64,000 nt of DNA from Pseudomonadota bacterium (GTDB lineage: Bacteria; Pseudomonadota; Gammaproteobacteria; Burkholderiales; Chitinibacteraceae). Under the pieces are notes generated by a model. It made no database searches. It was not told where the DNA came from and saw only the letters and a list, made by a program, of their open reading frames with translations. Of the stretch, positions 42,657-54,054 are shown in pieces; within the stretch, counting starts at the first letter, position 1, and the number at the start of each line of letters is the position of its first letter. Location: assembly GCA_026399755.1 (NCBI GenBank), contig JAPLQI010000133.1, positions 1-64,000 of the forward strand. The letters are read 5' to 3'. Made by a program: the position numbers and the translations under genes.

Positions 42657-42741
42657 TGGTGGGGGATAAGAGACTCGAACTCTTACACCTTACGGCGCTG
42701 GAACCTAAATCCAGTGCGTCTACCAATTCCGCCAACCCCCC
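42657..42741 (-). tRNA. tRNA-Leu (TAG)
   Basis: This 85-base class II tRNA on the minus strand starts GGGGGGTTGGCGGAATTGG and ends ATCCCCCACCA with CCA encoded. The anticodon loop TTTAGGT gives TAG, and a variable arm (CGCCGTAAGGTG) is present. It lies upstream of tig. Confidence 0.93.
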
Positions 42742-42977
42742 ACTTCACTCCGCTGCGTTTTGCTTGTGCACCGAAGGAAGACCCGCATTCTAGGGGAAGA
42801 ATTCAACTTTGCCAAGTGTTTTTTTAAATTATTTTAAAATACTTTTACAAAGCCGCATCATAAACACGATTTTGTTTAATATATCAGTAAGATAATCGCA
42901 ATCTATACAGCCCACAAAAAGTTTATGTCATACTCCGCACAGATTTTTACCCCAACCACTCTAACGTCACTCCGCCC

Positions 42978-44036
42978 GTGAACGATCCTATATATACACT
43001 CCTACGTATCCTTCCTGCTGGTGATCTTGCTACGACAGAAGTCCGCTGGTTTGCTGAGCAAGCATCTGGCTCCGCAAGCTTAAGCGAACTCCCTCATGCA
43101 CAGCGCATCGAGCTTATCGTCCCTGCGGCACTCTCTAATATTTATATTGCAGAGCTACCAAGGCAATCCATGGCAAGGCGGCAAAAACTACTGCCACATC
43201 TATTAGAGGATCGCCTACTCAGCCCTGCAGCCACACTTCATTTTGGGCTTAAAGATAACAGCAATAAAATTATCGCCGTAGAGCGCAAATGGCTAGAGCA
43301 TTGCCTGCGCCTACTGGCTGAACACCAAATCAACCCTGCAGCAGTCTGGAGTCTTTACGACTTTTTACCTGATGGTAGTGACTGGTGCATCGCAATAGAC
43401 CAGCAAGCCTGCCTTGTGCGGACACCCGAGGGGCAATATAGCCAATTTGAAGACGCCCATATTCTTGATTCACTGATAGGCGATGCGCCGCGTGAAGATT
43501 TAATCTTGGCCGATTTAATTCAGAGCACTGCACCTGGCACCAATTTGCTACAGGGTGATTTTGCGCAACGCAGGCAATGGTCTTTCGACTGGAAAACCCT
43601 GCAAACGCCCGCATTACTATTAAGTGCTATTTTTGCGGTGGTATTCCTCGGGCAAGTGGGTGATTGGTGGCAATTACGCAGCACCAAGCAGGCTTTGCAA
43701 CGCGAAATGCGCCAGACCTATGCAGCCGCTTTTCCTGGCGAGCCAGTATTCGATCCCGTCTTACAACTGCAAAGCAAGCTACGGGAGCGAGGCGGGCTGC
43801 GCTCCTCAAGCAATGGCGACAGTTTAGATTTACTACTCCAAGTCGCCCAAATTGCGGGCAATGGCCTGCAATTAGAGCAATTGGAATACGCCAATGGCTT
43901 GCTCAGCATGGAATTGCCCGACTCCCAAGCCAGCAGCTTGCAAGCTCAACTCAAAGGCGCGGGCCTGTCCGCAGAAACACAAGCAGCGACAACTGGGCGT
44001 ATGAAAGTATTGATTCGCCCCCAAGCCGTAAAATGA
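42978..44036 (+). CDS. gspL: Type II secretion system protein GspL
   Basis: This 352-residue inner-membrane component of the type II secretion system recruits the GspE ATPase. The cytoplasmic actin-like part (about 1-205) begins with LRILPAGDLATTEVRWF and includes RRQKLLPHLLEDRLL, typical of GspL. One membrane helix (about 209-230, LLLSAIFAVVFLGQVGDWW) leads to a periplasmic ferredoxin-like domain. The start is GTG at 42978; no strong ribosome binding site is visible. It is followed by gspM after 12 bases. The other gsp genes are elsewhere. Confidence 0.88.
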   Translation: MNDPIYTLLRILPAGDLATTEVRWFAEQASGSASLSELPHAQRIELIVPAALSNIYIAELPRQSMARRQKLLPHLLEDRLLSPAATLHFGLKDNSNKIIAVERKWLEHCLRLLAEHQINPAAVWSLYDFLPDGSDWCIAIDQQACLVRTPEGQYSQFEDAHILDSLIGDAPREDLILADLIQSTAPGTNLLQGDFAQRRQWSFDWKTLQTPALLLSAIFAVVFLGQVGDWWQLRSTKQALQREMRQTYAAAFPGEPVFDPVLQLQSKLRERGGLRSSSNGDSLDLLLQVAQIAGNGLQLEQLEYANGLLSMELPDSQASSLQAQLKGAGLSAETQAATTGRMKVLIRPQAVK

Positions 44037-44048
44037 GTCATATCACCA

Positions 44049-44516
44049 ATGAATAAATTGAAAGAATTTTGGCAGCAACGCCAGCCCAGAGAACGGCTTT
44101 ACCTTAGCGTTTGTGGGGCTTTTGCAGCATTTGCAATCCTTTACGCAGGTATTTGGCAGCCCATCAGCGATTCTCGCACCCAGTTAAGCAAGCAAGTCCC
44201 TCAGATGCAGCTGCAACTCGCCGAATTACAAAGGCAACTCGCCCAGGTTAAAGCCACACCAGCAGGGCCAAGCCGCAACGGTGATTTGCGTGCTGCGGTG
44301 CAAGCTAGCTTGGATGCGAAAGGCGCGAGTGCGGATATTCAGGCGCTCTCTGCCGACAAACTGCAAATTAAAATTGTCCAAATCCGCTTTGCTGACGCCC
44401 TACCCCTACTCGCCGCCCTGCGCAGCGAAACAGGTTCGCGCATTAGCGCACTGAACGTCAGCGGCGCGGCACACAATGGCCTAGTCCAACTTACAGCCCT
44501 AGTAGAACGCCAATGA
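44049..44516 (+). CDS. gspM: Type II secretion system protein GspM
   Basis: This 155-residue protein has a short cytoplasmic tail (WQQRQPRERL), one membrane helix (about 17-36, LSVCGAFAAFAILYAGIW), a coiled-coil stretch rich in Gln/Leu (MQLQLAELQRQLAQ) and a small periplasmic ferredoxin-like domain ending LVQLTALVERQ. GspM partners GspL in the inner-membrane platform. The last 43 codons are duplicated just downstream as a separate short ORF. The stop TGA overlaps the ATG of that ORF. Confidence 0.88.
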   Translation: MNKLKEFWQQRQPRERLYLSVCGAFAAFAILYAGIWQPISDSRTQLSKQVPQMQLQLAELQRQLAQVKATPAGPSRNGDLRAAVQASLDAKGASADIQALSADKLQIKIVQIRFADALPLLAALRSETGSRISALNVSGAAHNGLVQLTALVERQ

Positions 44517-44665
44517 AACTGCCAATAAATCAATTTGCCGATGCCATCCCCCTACTCGCTGCCCTGCGTAGCGAAACGGGTTCGCGCATTAGCGCACTGA
44601 ACGTCAGCGGCACGGCAAACAATGGCCTAGTGCAACTCACGGCCCTGGTAGAACGCCAATGAAAC
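44388..44665 (+). repeat. Tandem duplication of the gspM 3' end
   Basis: Positions 44388-44519 and 44534-44665 are two copies of about 132 bases at a 146-base offset. Each encodes the same C-terminal domain of GspM (LLAALRSETGSRISALNVSG in both). They differ at a modest number of mostly third-codon positions. Both end in the same CCAATGAAAC junction. Confidence 0.9.
44513..44662 (+). CDS. 49-codon ORF made from a duplicated GspM C-terminal domain
   Basis: The ATG at 44513 overlaps the gspM stop (ATGA) and the frame ends at a TGA that overlaps the gspN start (ATGA). The product starts MKLPINQFADAIPLL and continues as a near copy of the last 43 residues of GspM, without the membrane helix or signal peptide. 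It has kept its frame and translational coupling at both ends. Either it is a young remnant that has not yet decayed or a small cytoplasmic protein. I cannot tell which. Confidence 0.5.
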   Translation: MKLPINQFADAIPLLAALRSETGSRISALNVSGTANNGLVQLTALVERQ

Positions 44666-45378
44666 AATTTATAGTCCACCGCAGTAAATTCCTTATCCCG
44701 CTGCTGATCTTATTTTTGATTCTGCAGTTTCCTGCCTCATTTATTTTGAAATTTGTCCCCGCGCCGGTGCAATTAGGCGGAGTGAGCGGCACCATTTGGT
44801 CTGGGCGACTCACCCCGCTTGGCATCAATGGGCAACAGCTTTTAGATGAAGTGCGCTGGCAATGGCAGCCCACACGACTGTTCGCAGGGCAATTGGTTTG
44901 GCAACTAGAAACACGCTATGGCCAACAAACAGGCCAAGCGCGCTTAGCGCTTGGCTTAGGCGGCAATCGGCTAGAGGCGATTAAACTCACCCTACCTGCT
45001 GCCCCCTTATTTGCTTTAGATAAAAAGCTCAGCCCGTTTCAGCTTAGCGGGCAATTAGAGCTTGAAGCGCTGACCATCAGAGCCAAACAATCCAGCGAAA
45101 TATCGCTGCTCTGGCAAAACGCTAGCTCGCTCGTCACCCCGCAAGCCAATCCTTTTGGCAGCTATATGATTAAGCTACAACCCAATCTAGATTGGCAGAT
45201 CGCCCCGCAAGGCAGCGCACTATTGGCCATAAATGGCCAAGGAAAAATCCACCCTAAGCGTGGCCCCCAAGGCTCGCTACTGCTAAAAGCCGCCAGCGGC
45301 AAAGAAAGCCTGTTTGCCCCACTGCTAGATCGCATGCCGTTAAACGGCGATCAGCGTGAACTCAAGCTAGGCAGCTAA
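44659..45378 (+). CDS. gspN: Type II secretion system protein GspN
   Basis: This 239-residue inner-membrane protein with one N-terminal helix (about 8-30, FLIPLLILFLILQFPASFIL) has a periplasmic beta-rich domain starting VQLGGVSGTIWSGRL, the GspN signature. WQWQPTRLFAGQLVWQLETR follows. GspN is a non-universal part of type II secretion systems. Its ATG overlaps the stop of the short ORF left by the gspM duplication. Confidence 0.85.
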   Translation: MKQFIVHRSKFLIPLLILFLILQFPASFILKFVPAPVQLGGVSGTIWSGRLTPLGINGQQLLDEVRWQWQPTRLFAGQLVWQLETRYGQQTGQARLALGLGGNRLEAIKLTLPAAPLFALDKKLSPFQLSGQLELEALTIRAKQSSEISLLWQNASSLVTPQANPFGSYMIKLQPNLDWQIAPQGSALLAINGQGKIHPKRGPQGSLLLKAASGKESLFAPLLDRMPLNGDQRELKLGS

Positions 45379-45412
45379 GCGGGCCCCCTATACTCCAGCA
45401 AATCGCCTATAG

Positions 45413-45778
<366 letters not shown>

Positions 45779-45854
45779 TAATCCCAACACAAAACAAGGC
45801 ATCCCTCGCCAATTAATTATTCAGAAACAACACAAGGCTTGTTTTGTTAAATAT

Positions 45855-45883
45855 AAAAATGCGACTCGAAAGGTCGCATTTTT
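45855..45883 (+). terminator. Terminator after glnB
   Basis: AAAAATGCGAC and GTCGCATTTTT pair perfectly around TCGAAAG. The same kind of hairpin (AAAAAATGCGGC/GCCGCATTTTTT) follows the truncated glnB copy, at about the same distance from its stop. Confidence 0.85.
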
Positions 45884-46089
45884 ATTGGGCGAAAACGGCG
45901 TATCAAAATAGCCTTAGGCGAAAACCACACAAAAAGACTAACTCAATAGCAAAACCAGCAAAAACAAGGCACACACCTTACAAAATCTGATTTTGTTTAT
46001 AATTACCCACTGCTTTTTTATAATGCGTGCATCAGCAAGAATAAAGCCTCGTACAATATAGAGGTCTTCCAGCAAGCCCTTGGTTTCTC

Positions 46090-46254
46090 ATGCCTCTTGA
46101 TCTTCCTGCCTCTTACGCCGCTGCTTTTAATCAGGATCAGCCCCTTATCTCCCCTCTGCTTGGTGACGGAGCAGCATCGGGCGAGCAGTTATTGCCTCGG
46201 CGCATAACAACTAGGAGAACCTATAGGGTTACGCCTTGCAATTTGACAACTTAA
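46090..46254 (+). pseudogene. Possible truncated 5' end of an unknown gene
   Basis: An ATG at 46090 opens a 54-codon frame whose first 37 codons look like real coding sequence (LDLPASYAAAFNQDQPL, then a Gly/Ala-rich stretch to QLLPRR). The reading then becomes unlikely (ITTRRTYRVT) and stops. The change falls at the CCTATAGGGT (46220-46229) that reappears at 47599-47608. This fits a gene cut by the event that placed the AT-rich dehydrogenase here. I do not recognise the protein. Confidence 0.35.
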
Positions 46255-46432
46255 GCTGCTTTGCAAACCACGGTGACTTTTATCTGATGCAAAATGTAAG
46301 AGCTGAACCAATTATTTTTTACTTAACCCATCATTTAATTATTAAAAGTTCAAATTCTTCATCTTAAAATAGTTAAATTTCACATTCAAAAGTTATATGT
46401 TTATCTCCTAACAATCAAAAGGATTAATAGTT
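46255..46432. other. AT-rich leader of the dehydrogenase gene
   Basis: This AT-rich stretch of 178 bases differs in composition from its surroundings and resembles the dehydrogenase gene after it. AAAGGA before 46433 is the ribosome binding site. No other feature is seen. Confidence 0.45.
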
Positions 46433-47566
46433 ATGATTAATAACAATATAGATCGATTTGAAATTAAAAAAGGCAATAGAACGATGAAAGCCGTTGTTAC
46501 GGTCGGGACTGGTGGCTACGATATGCTTGTGTATAAAGACGTACCTATGCCATCAATTGATGAAGGGGAAGTATTAATAAAAGTATTAGCTGCAGGAGTA
46601 AATAACACTGAAATAAATACTAGACTTGGTTGGTATTCAAAAAAAGTAACAACAAGCACAGATAAGCTTAAACAGACTAATAAAGAATTAACAAAAACAG
46701 CTAGCAAAGCCGATGGAGGATGGAATGAAGGTACACCGTTCCCATTCATACAAGGAACAGATTGCTGCGGAGAAGTCGTCGAAGTAAAAGACGAAAAAAA
46801 TAAAGACCTAATCGGCAAAAGAGTGTTGATAAGAGCTTGTATTCGTCATGAAGGCTGGGATTCAATGGAAAACATTTGGATGGGATCAGACTTTGATGGG
46901 GCCTTTGCCCAATATGTGAAAGTAGCTGCTACAGAAGTATTTCCAGTAGATTGTAATTGGACCGACGCTGAATTGGGGACGATACCATGCTCATTTGGTA
47001 CTGCTGAAAACATGGTAAACAGGGCTGATATAAAAAAAGGAGACCGTGTCTTAGTTGCTGGTGCATCAGGTGGAGTAGGTTCTGCTGTTGTGCAATTGGC
47101 CAAGCTAAGGGGTGCTTATGTAATTGCGATTGCAGAAGGTGAATTCAAAATTGAACAAGTAAAATCATATGGAGCAGATGAAGTAATAACATGTCGTAAT
47201 GATGCACTAAAAGAATTAGGTCAAAAATCTGTAGATGTAGTCATTGATAATATTGCAGGACCTAACTTTCCTCAAATGCTGGAAGTATTAAAAAGAGGAG
47301 GAAAATTTGTATCATCTGGAGCTATTGCAGGCCCAATTGTTGAACTGGATATGAGAGTTTTTTATTTAAAGGATCTCACTTTGATTGGTTGTACGGGTTG
47401 GGATGAACCTGTATTTACTAATCTTGTATCCGCAATAGAAAATGGAGAGATAAAACCTACACTTGCTAAATCTTTTCCTTTAGAAAACATTATTGAAGCG
47501 CAAGAAGAATTTGGATTAAAGAAGCATGTAGGAAAATTTGTTTTAATACCTAATCATAATGACTAA
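46433..47566 (+). CDS. Zinc-type alcohol dehydrogenase/quinone oxidoreductase family protein, likely acquired
   Basis: This 377-residue medium-chain dehydrogenase/reductase has the N-terminal GroES-like part MKAVVTVGTGGYDMLVYKDVP, VLAAGVNNTEINTRLG and QGTDCCGEVVEV, and the Rossmann part VLVAGASGGVGSAVVQLAKL. The catalytic-zinc ligands of classical alcohol dehydrogenases are not all present, so a zinc-independent quinone-oxidoreductase-like activity with NADPH is more likely. The start at 46433 has AAAGGA nine bases upstream; the family match starts at the second Met (residue 18). The gene is strongly AT-rich with codon choice unlike its neighbours, and it sits between an intact and a truncated glnB, which suggests horizontal transfer. 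Confidence 0.82.
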   Translation: MINNNIDRFEIKKGNRTMKAVVTVGTGGYDMLVYKDVPMPSIDEGEVLIKVLAAGVNNTEINTRLGWYSKKVTTSTDKLKQTNKELTKTASKADGGWNEGTPFPFIQGTDCCGEVVEVKDEKNKDLIGKRVLIRACIRHEGWDSMENIWMGSDFDGAFAQYVKVAATEVFPVDCNWTDAELGTIPCSFGTAENMVNRADIKKGDRVLVAGASGGVGSAVVQLAKLRGAYVIAIAEGEFKIEQVKSYGADEVITCRNDALKELGQKSVDVVIDNIAGPNFPQMLEVLKRGGKFVSSGAIAGPIVELDMRVFYLKDLTLIGCTGWDEPVFTNLVSAIENGEIKPTLAKSFPLENIIEAQEEFGLKKHVGKFVLIPNHND

Positions 47567-47594
47567 TTTAGAAATATTATGAACAATGAAATAG

Positions 47595-47858
<264 letters not shown>

Positions 47859-47930
47859 ACCAAAACAAAAAACAACACAGGCTTAAGCCCTTTATGCTGC
47901 AAAAATGCAGCATCTGCTAGCAGTTCAATC

Positions 47931-47961
47931 AAAAAATGCGGCTTGTCAGGCCGCATTTTTT
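47931..47961. terminator. Bidirectional terminator between the glnB remnant and the aminopeptidase
   Basis: AAAAAATGCGGC and GCCGCATTTTTT are perfect 12-base arms around seven bases. It serves the plus-strand glnB remnant and the minus-strand aminopeptidase that ends at 48011. A second small hairpin ATGCTGC/GCAGCAT lies at 47894-47913. Confidence 0.85.
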
Positions 47962-48010
47962 ACAACGAAAAATAACACATTCCTTTCCCCAATGTAGGGC
48001 TCGATCTTGC

Positions 48011-49552
48011 CTATTGCGGGCGGTACGTTACTTTCAGGGTGTAATTTGCGGCGGAATAACCATTAAGCAGCAAATAAACATCGCCATTCGCGCTTAGATT
48101 CAGCGCGCATTTTTCAGTACTAGTGCCCCCGTCAGATTTGCAATCAAATACCGTTGTGCTAGGTGCACTGCCTTTGCGCAGATATAAATCCGCATCACCT
48201 GTGCCGCTCAGTAGCGCTGTAAAATCACCACCTGCCCCTACTTTAAACGGGCCAAAACTTTGTTTTTGCCCTAAAGCCAGTTGGCCGGAAAAGTTTTCTA
48301 CTTTATCAACCGGCCCTGGTCCAACAGGGCCATCGCTGCCTAATTCCACCATAAAGGCCAGTGCCATTTTAGAGAATTTCAGTGCATGCTGGGCTTGATT
48401 GCCGCTATTGGCGTAGGTGTCGTTGGCCGTATGGATATAGGGGTTATCTTGTGTAAATGCCGATTCAAAAGGCATTGACGCAAAATAGCCCTGCGCATTC
48501 CATGAAGCATGATCCGAGCAGGCATAGCCACACTTGTCGTAACCAATTTTAATGCTCGGTAAATAGCTGGTGAGCAAATTGGCCACAAATTGGTTTTGTG
48601 CGTTATCGGTGTAATCGGTGTAAAGGTAGATGTCTTTATCCGAGCCTTTGTAGTTGGTCATATCCAACTGCATGACCCCAACAACATTGGTATTTGCCGC
48701 TTTAAAACTTTTGGCAATTTCTTGCGAGCCACGTAAACCCACTTCTTCTGCCGCATAGCCCATTAATTTAAGCGTGCGGCGCGGCTTGTAGCCGCCTGCC
48801 ACCATTACCCGCAATACCTCGGTCATACTGGCTATACCAGATGCATCATCATCCGCCCCGGGTGCGCGCATGCTTTCGCCTGAGCCTTGGTTGCTGATTG
48901 AATCAAGATGGCCGCCCAATACCACCACCTCACCTGAATTATCTGTGCCTTTAATCGTCAAGATCACCGATTTTTGCGCCCAGGCTGCATGGGTAAATTG
49001 CTCCACCGTAATATCGCTGCGCCCTGCAGCCAATTGCTGCCAGCGCGTTTTGATCCAGTTAGAGGCATTCACACCCGATGTGGAGGTGTAATAGCGATTG
49101 GTAAAAGCGGATAAATCAACAATCGTTTGCGCGATATTGCTGTCTTGCATTTGTGGCAGCAAGGCATTCACCACGCTTTGATTATCCAGCGTATACGAAG
49201 GCCTTATCGCGGCCAGCAGCGAGGCGGTCGGCTGCAGTGCCTGACGCCCAGCCGCTTCGCTGGCATGAAACATAAAACCACCACAACGCTTTAGCTCGTG
49301 GTGCACGGCCTCTGACAGGCCGAGCAATTGGCGCTCGTCCACCTCAACCAAATGGACGCGCTCGGCCGCCAGCAGACCCTCTTGTGGCAGGATGCTTTTG
49401 CTCTCCTTGGCAATGGTTTTAGGGGCTAACTTTTGCAGCTGTAAATAAGCGGCGTCGCCTAAAGTAATCCAGACTTTTTTAGGGGCCGCTTCAACCGCAG
49501 ACGTGGCAATCATGCTGCTGCATAGCAATGCAGCCAGAATTTTATAATTCAT
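48011..49552 (-). CDS. Secreted M28 aminopeptidase with C-terminal PPC domain
   Basis: This 513-residue exported zinc aminopeptidase of the Vibrio leucine-aminopeptidase type has a signal peptide (residues 1-22, ending AVEA) and a propeptide before the catalytic domain. The zinc ligands and catalytic acid are in VVLGGHLDS, GADDDASGI, YAAEEVGLRG, MQLDMTNY and CSDHASW. A pair of cysteines (CGYAC) lies near the active site, as in the Vibrio enzyme. A PPC domain (about 425-513; GTGDADLYLRKG, CKSDGGTSTEKC) ends the protein and is typically removed after secretion. It lies just downstream of the M4 protease gene, and both are likely type II secretion substrates. Confidence 0.92.
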   Translation of the reverse strand: MNYKILAALLCSSMIATSAVEAAPKKVWITLGDAAYLQLQKLAPKTIAKESKSILPQEGLLAAERVHLVEVDERQLLGLSEAVHHELKRCGGFMFHASEAAGRQALQPTASLLAAIRPSYTLDNQSVVNALLPQMQDSNIAQTIVDLSAFTNRYYTSTSGVNASNWIKTRWQQLAAGRSDITVEQFTHAAWAQKSVILTIKGTDNSGEVVVLGGHLDSISNQGSGESMRAPGADDDASGIASMTEVLRVMVAGGYKPRRTLKLMGYAAEEVGLRGSQEIAKSFKAANTNVVGVMQLDMTNYKGSDKDIYLYTDYTDNAQNQFVANLLTSYLPSIKIGYDKCGYACSDHASWNAQGYFASMPFESAFTQDNPYIHTANDTYANSGNQAQHALKFSKMALAFMVELGSDGPVGPGPVDKVENFSGQLALGQKQSFGPFKVGAGGDFTALLSGTGDADLYLRKGSAPSTTVFDCKSDGGTSTEKCALNLSANGDVYLLLNGYSAANYTLKVTYRPQ

Positions 49553-49583
49553 GTGTGAAATCCTTGGTAGTAGATTATAAATC

Positions 49584-49619
49584 CCAAAAAAAAAGCCCCA
49601 CTCATTTCAGAGCGGGGCT
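49584..49619 (-). terminator. Terminator after the M4 protease gene
   Basis: AGCCCC-A-CTC pairs with GAG-C-GGGGCT (49594-49619) and is followed on the minus strand by ten T. It separates the M4 protease from the M28 aminopeptidase. Confidence 0.88.
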
Positions 49620-49632
49620 GAGACACACTTAA

Positions 49633-51980
<2,348 letters not shown>

Positions 51981-52010
51981 AAAAAAGACCACTCGAAAGT
52001 GGCCTTTTTT
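51981..52010 (-). terminator. Terminator after the chitinase gene
   Basis: AAAAAAGACCACT and AGTGGCCTTTTTT pair around CGAA with one mismatch. It lies 13 bases after the chitinase stop. Confidence 0.88.
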
Positions 52011-52022
52011 ATTAAACATTTA

Positions 52023-53255
52023 TTACATCAAGGATTCGTTGATTACCCTAGGCAGCTCGCTATCCATATCATGCCCATACTCCCAAACCATGATGCCACC
52101 GAGGTGCTTACTCTTAATATATTGCGCTTTATATTTCAGGCTTTCTTGGTCTTCATACGTCACCATTAGATCACCATCAAATAGCCATGGCGCTTTGGCA
52201 ACCGGGTCCCAATAACGCGTCGCACCCTTGGCTTTTAAGGCCTTAATATCTTGCCAAGTAATGCCATCATCGTAAGCCGCTTTCTTATAGGCATTAAATA
52301 AGCCATTGTTTGTTGCCGCCACGCCCTGCCATGCTCGACCATAAAAAGCACTACCCATTAGCAGTTTCTCTGGCTTAACACCGGCATTTAAATACAAATT
52401 CATAGCCTGATCGGTACTCCAACCTCCACCTTCAGGATCCGCTTTGTTTTGATAGAGATTAGTGTGATGGCTGGTTTTTTTACTCCAAGAACCGGCAAAG
52501 TCATAAGCCATGACTTTCATAAAATCGACCGATTTAGCTACCCGCACCACATCAATATTTTGCAAAAACCACGCTGCCGCAGGCACGGCCACCGACAATT
52601 GATATTGCTTGCCGGTTTTTGCACCATATTGATTTAATGCAGCTTTTGTTTCTTCTAAAAGCTTGGGGTAGTTTTCTTTATCACTTGGGTCTTTTGCAAT
52701 TGGTAGCCAATCTGGGCCAACTGGATATTCCCAATCATAATCAATCCCTGCCAGCTTATGTTCATCAATGAGTTTAATCACATTGGCAATAAACTGCTTG
52801 CGGGTTTCAGGTGTTCTGGCCATTTGTGAAAAACCATCAGCACCCCAGCCACCAATGGATACATTGACTTTTAAATGCGGGTATTGGCTTTGCAGCTTAG
52901 CCACTTCATCCCACATATTAGAAAACGGCGCAATAGTGGCGGTTTTATCTGAATTAGGCTGAGGCTCTAAATCTTTAATATAAACTTCGGTGCCATTACG
53001 AATTAAACCAAAGCTTAAATTTAAAGTGGTGAGCTGATTACCTTGAATATCACTGGCTTTCCAACGGCGGCCCTTATCCATATCTGCTGGTGTTGAGCCA
53101 ATAGGCCAAGTGCGGATATAAGCCACTACCTGCTTATCATGCGATTTAACTGTTGGAATAACAGGCTCTATTGAGGCTGCCGTATTTTTTGAAGGTGTTG
53201 AAGCACATGCGCCAAGTAGTGAAGTTGCGGCGAAGGCGATTAGTATTTTTTTCAT
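52023..53255 (-). CDS. GH18 chitinase, predicted lipoprotein
   Basis: This 410-residue family-18 glycosyl hydrolase cuts chitin chains through substrate-assisted catalysis. The N-terminus MKKILIAFAATSLLGACAST has a lipobox (LGAC), so it is probably lipid-anchored at the cell surface or periplasm rather than free. VNVSIGGWG and AGIDYDWEYP are the two GH18 signatures, the latter with the catalytic Glu of DxxDxDxE (here DYDWE). MKVMAYDFAGSW and GSAFYGRAW line the active site. There is no chitin-binding domain. The start at 53255 follows GGGATGTGGGG; a GTG two codons upstream is possible. Confidence 0.92.
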   Translation of the reverse strand: MKKILIAFAATSLLGACASTPSKNTAASIEPVIPTVKSHDKQVVAYIRTWPIGSTPADMDKGRRWKASDIQGNQLTTLNLSFGLIRNGTEVYIKDLEPQPNSDKTATIAPFSNMWDEVAKLQSQYPHLKVNVSIGGWGADGFSQMARTPETRKQFIANVIKLIDEHKLAGIDYDWEYPVGPDWLPIAKDPSDKENYPKLLEETKAALNQYGAKTGKQYQLSVAVPAAAWFLQNIDVVRVAKSVDFMKVMAYDFAGSWSKKTSHHTNLYQNKADPEGGGWSTDQAMNLYLNAGVKPEKLLMGSAFYGRAWQGVAATNNGLFNAYKKAAYDDGITWQDIKALKAKGATRYWDPVAKAPWLFDGDLMVTYEDQESLKYKAQYIKSKHLGGIMVWEYGHDMDSELPRVINESLM

Positions 53256-53335
53256 CCCCACATCCCGATCAAGTGTGAGGATTCAGTTTACGACTTTATT
53301 TACTTCAATGTAAATATTTCACAAAAAAGTGAAAT

Positions 53336-53830
<495 letters not shown>

Positions 53831-53832
53831 TC

Positions 53833-54046
53833 AAAAAAGTTCTGTAGACACAGAGAACACAAAGGTAAAAAACAGCACATGGAGAAAAACCTTGAGAAAT
53901 CACACTACTAACAGCTCTGATTATGTCTCTTGCTCAATTTTTCCGCCCAGCATCATAACCTCGCGTGCGTCCCACTGTAATAAAGGAGGTATTTTTTTCT
54001 CGGTGTGCTCAGTGTTCTCCCTGCGCTCTGTGTCTACAGATTTTTT
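53833..54046. repeat. CACAGAG-type inverted-repeat element, copy 2
   Basis: CTGTAGACACAGAG (53842-53855) and CTCTGTGTCTACAG (54026-54039) are exact reverse complements and identical to the ends of the element at 3197-3341. Outer AAAAAAG...TTTTTT sequences extend the pairing. The 3' edge is a few bases from the recN stop. Confidence 0.8.
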
Positions 54047-54054
54047 GTGTGTTT

